From positions 647,909 to 711,908 of the forward strand of contig NZ_VBUT01000004.1 of the NCBI RefSeq assembly GCF_005863245.1: 64,000 nt of DNA. Reading direction: 5' to 3'. The notes under the pieces were generated by a model. It did no database searches, was not told the origin of the DNA, and saw only the letters and a list, made by a program, of their open reading frames with translations. Source of the stretch: Nocardia cyriacigeorgica. GTDB taxonomy: Bacteria; Actinomycetota; Actinomycetes; Mycobacteriales; Mycobacteriaceae. Below, one piece after another: positions 62,429-64,000 of the stretch (its first letter is position 1; each line of letters begins with the position of its first letter). The position numbers and the translations under genes were made by a program.

Positions 62429-62844
62429 CCGCCGTGGTCCCCGGGAGTCACCGCGGTGGTCCGGCAGGCGAGCGCCCCGACCCGGCAAGCCACGGCGCTT
62501 CGCCCGAAGCCCTCCGCGCCCTCGCGGAACGTCAAGCGGCGCTGGTCCGAGCCTTGGTCGCAGGCGAGTCCACGCCGCCCGGTTTCGACGACGCAGCCCT
62601 ACGCGCCGCCGAATCCGCCCTGCTCCGCAAACGCGCCGGCATCCTCGCCCGCCACAACCCCCTGCTCGCCCACGCCGCAGGACCGGATTTCGAGAAGACG
62701 TTCGCCGAATGGGCGCGGGGTCGCCCGAAGATTTCCACCGACGCCGACATCGCAGGATTCGCGGCGTATCTGGGAATTCGATTGCCGTCGAAGAGGAGTC
62801 GAATCGGAGCCCGGTTGCGGGAGGTTCTGCGAGTGAAGGGCTGA
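62425..62844 (+). CDS. Putative MNIO partner protein (SCO6045-like)
   Basis: A 139-residue helical protein. A disordered N-terminus (1-28) is followed by ALRALAERQAALVRALVAG, LLRKRAGILARHNPLLAHAAG and FEKTFAEWARGRP. This resembles the N-terminal part of DUF2063-type partners that assist DUF692 enzymes (MbnC/TglI role); the resemblance is a judgement by eye. A basic C-terminus (RLPSKRSRIGARLREVLRVKG) ends the protein. GTG 62425 overlaps the MNIO stop, giving tight translational coupling. Its likely job is binding the substrate or stabilising the enzyme, which is inference. Confidence 0.8.
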   Translation: MTAVVPGSHRGGPAGERPDPASHGASPEALRALAERQAALVRALVAGESTPPGFDDAALRAAESALLRKRAGILARHNPLLAHAAGPDFEKTFAEWARGRPKISTDADIAGFAAYLGIRLPSKRSRIGARLREVLRVKG

Positions 62845-62901
62845 GGAGCCTGGCCTGCTCAGTCGATCAAGGCTCTTCCGAAGGCTCCCCGCTCGGAATG
62901 C

Positions 62902-63729
62902 TCATCGGAATACGGCGACATTCTCCGCGACCCATTGATGGAATGGGCGTGCGGGCACTCCGGTAATCCGCTCCACCGTGTCGCGCACCGCGAGCAATTC
63001 CTCATTCACATCCCCGCCGATCAGATCGAGCACCGCGTCGGCGGCATCCTCACCGAAGACCTCGACCAACCCCGATCGTGCCTGCTCCCGGCTGATTTCG
63101 TTGACGGTCACCTCCCGGCCGAGCGCGGCCGCGATCGCCCCGACCTGCTGACGTGGGGTGATCAGCTCCGGCCCGGTCAGCTCATACGTGCGCCCACGAT
63201 GCGCGGAATCGGTCAGCGCCGCCCGCGCTACCGACGCGATATCGGCCGGATGAATCGTCGGCAGCCCAACATCGGCGTACGGAATCTCGACCGGCTGATT
63301 CGCACTGATCGCCGGCGCCCACATCGCGGTATTCGACGCGAATTGCGTCGGCCGCAGAAACGTCCACTCCATCCCACCGGCCGCGACCAGCTTCTCCACC
63401 GCCGCATTCTCGGCCGCCGGCCCCAGATGCGGATGCGTCGTCACCGTAATCGACGAAACCAGCACAATATGCTCAACCCCCGCCCGCCGAGCCGCCTCGA
63501 CGATCTCCTCGTCCGGCCCCACCCGAGACAGCAGGAATATCGACCGAACCCCATCCAGTGCCGGTGCCAGTGAGCCGGCATCCTCGAGGTCTCCCTCGAC
63601 GACCCCCACCCCCTCGGGAACCCGCGCCCGGCCGGCATCGCGTGTCAACGCCCGCACCGGCGCGGCGCCCGCCAGCTCCTTCACCAGCGCACTACCGATA
63701 TTTCCCGTGGCTCCCGTTACAAGAATCAT
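62902..63729 (-). CDS. NmrA/SDR family NAD(P)H-binding oxidoreductase
   Basis: A 275-residue atypical SDR. The cofactor motif is ILVTGATGNIGSALVKEL, and EWTFLRPTQFASN and the C-terminal HQWVAENVAVF match the NmrA/azoreductase group (YtfG/QorB-like). It likely reduces quinones or senses NADPH. ATG 63729 has GGAGAA upstream. The promoter contains a MerR-type box (63776-63798), with TTGACC and TACCGT separated by 19 bases. No merR gene is visible in the remaining 200 bases of the window. Confidence 0.9.
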   Translation of the reverse strand: MILVTGATGNIGSALVKELAGAAPVRALTRDAGRARVPEGVGVVEGDLEDAGSLAPALDGVRSIFLLSRVGPDEEIVEAARRAGVEHIVLVSSITVTTHPHLGPAAENAAVEKLVAAGGMEWTFLRPTQFASNTAMWAPAISANQPVEIPYADVGLPTIHPADIASVARAALTDSAHRGRTYELTGPELITPRQQVGAIAAALGREVTVNEISREQARSGLVEVFGEDAADAVLDLIGGDVNEELLAVRDTVERITGVPARPFHQWVAENVAVFR

Positions 63730-63775
63730 GGTGGGGTTCTCCTGTTCGCTCAGATCAACTGAGAGTCACGGTAGA

Positions 63776-63798
63776 ACCTCAACCATTATCGAGGTCAA
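63776..63798 (-). promoter_or_regulatory. MerR-type box upstream of the NmrA-like gene
   Basis: On the reverse strand TTGACC (-35) and TACCGT (63768-63773, -10) are 19 bases apart. The 23-base site ACCTCAACC, three bases, ATCGAGGTCAA differs from the 45063-45085 site at only two positions. Confidence 0.7.
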
Positions 63799-64000
63799 GG
63801 TGTGTGCTGCGGTGCGTCCGCGTCGAACCCGACCGCCGCCTGCGCGAGGAGGTGGCCGCATTCCATTCGCCGGTTCGCCTGTCCTGCTGCGTGATCGGAG
63901 TGTCGAGCATATTCGCAGTGCACGTTACCGAGCGTTCCGAGTGGTGGTTACCGGGTGTGTCGCGAGACTCGCCGTCCGCGACCGCATGTTCGGGCAATTG

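Noticed and set aside
63779..63997. 72-residue reverse ORF at the window end
   Set aside because: Its start would lie upstream of the MerR-type box and it runs through that promoter. No family or ribosome site was seen.

Overview
The window is high-GC actinobacterial DNA. Overlapping stop/start codons, frequent GTG/TTG starts and actinobacterial protein families point to a Nocardia-like member of the Mycobacteriales. The order GT87 membrane protein - ponA1 - DUF5318 gene - PadR - ino1, with leuS and an SdpI-like gene further along, resembles the Mycobacterium tuberculosis Rv0039c-Rv0051 segment from memory, but expanded and interrupted. No rRNA, tRNA, CRISPR array, transposase or phage structural gene was recognised.

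Region 1 (1-13.4 kb) is a tellurite-resistance-type (Ter) stress cluster. It holds a DUF475/TerC-like membrane protein cut by the window edge, three TerD-family proteins (one single-domain, one double-domain, one with a long extra C-terminal domain), three tandem AIM24-family proteins, and a translationally coupled biosynthetic operon: coiled-coil protein, CitE-like C-C lyase, a 903-residue fusion of two phosphoribosyltransferase modules with TRSP and PELOTA domains, and a HAD phosphatase. Region 2 (13.5-16.7 kb) holds two regulator/target pairs with visible operators: MerR with an old yellow enzyme, and a WYL regulator with a DinB protein.

Region 3 (16.8-30 kb) is a cell-envelope block: GT87 protein, PonA1, DUF5318 protein, two DUF1707 membrane proteins, PadR-ino1, a pair of effector-binding proteins and a second class A PBP. 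Region 4 (30-43.3 kb) has a LpqY-SugAB sugar ABC transporter whose ATPase SugC lies about 6 kb away. Between them are a DUF2786/metallohydrolase pair separated by 138-bp tandem repeats, menC and two small membrane proteins. An MpaB-type oxygenase, an LLM oxidoreductase and a polar amino-acid ABC transporter with fused binding protein and permease follow.

Region 5 (43.5-52.5 kb) is mixed accessory content: a His-rich metal-binding protein, a Ddn-like protein, a SnoaL-like protein, an XRE regulator with small divergent genes, PhoX, a GH25 lysozyme, DUF3800 and XRE-ImmA proteins, and a Cys-tailed SdpI-like protein. Region 6 (52.8-64 kb) has leuS, a polysaccharide deacetylase, an SDR, a glucosylglycerate hydrolase, and then the most interesting locus (59.7-62.8 kb). 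That locus has two paralogous TIGR04222 membrane proteins ending in Gly-rich tails with Cys-Gly-Gly repeats, followed directly by a DUF692/MNIO metalloenzyme and a small partner protein. The layout resembles a RiPP-type modification system whose substrate would be membrane-anchored. An NmrA-like reductase under a MerR-type promoter closes the window. Nine genes have a TANNNT hexamer 6-8 nt before the start codon, suggesting leaderless transcripts.
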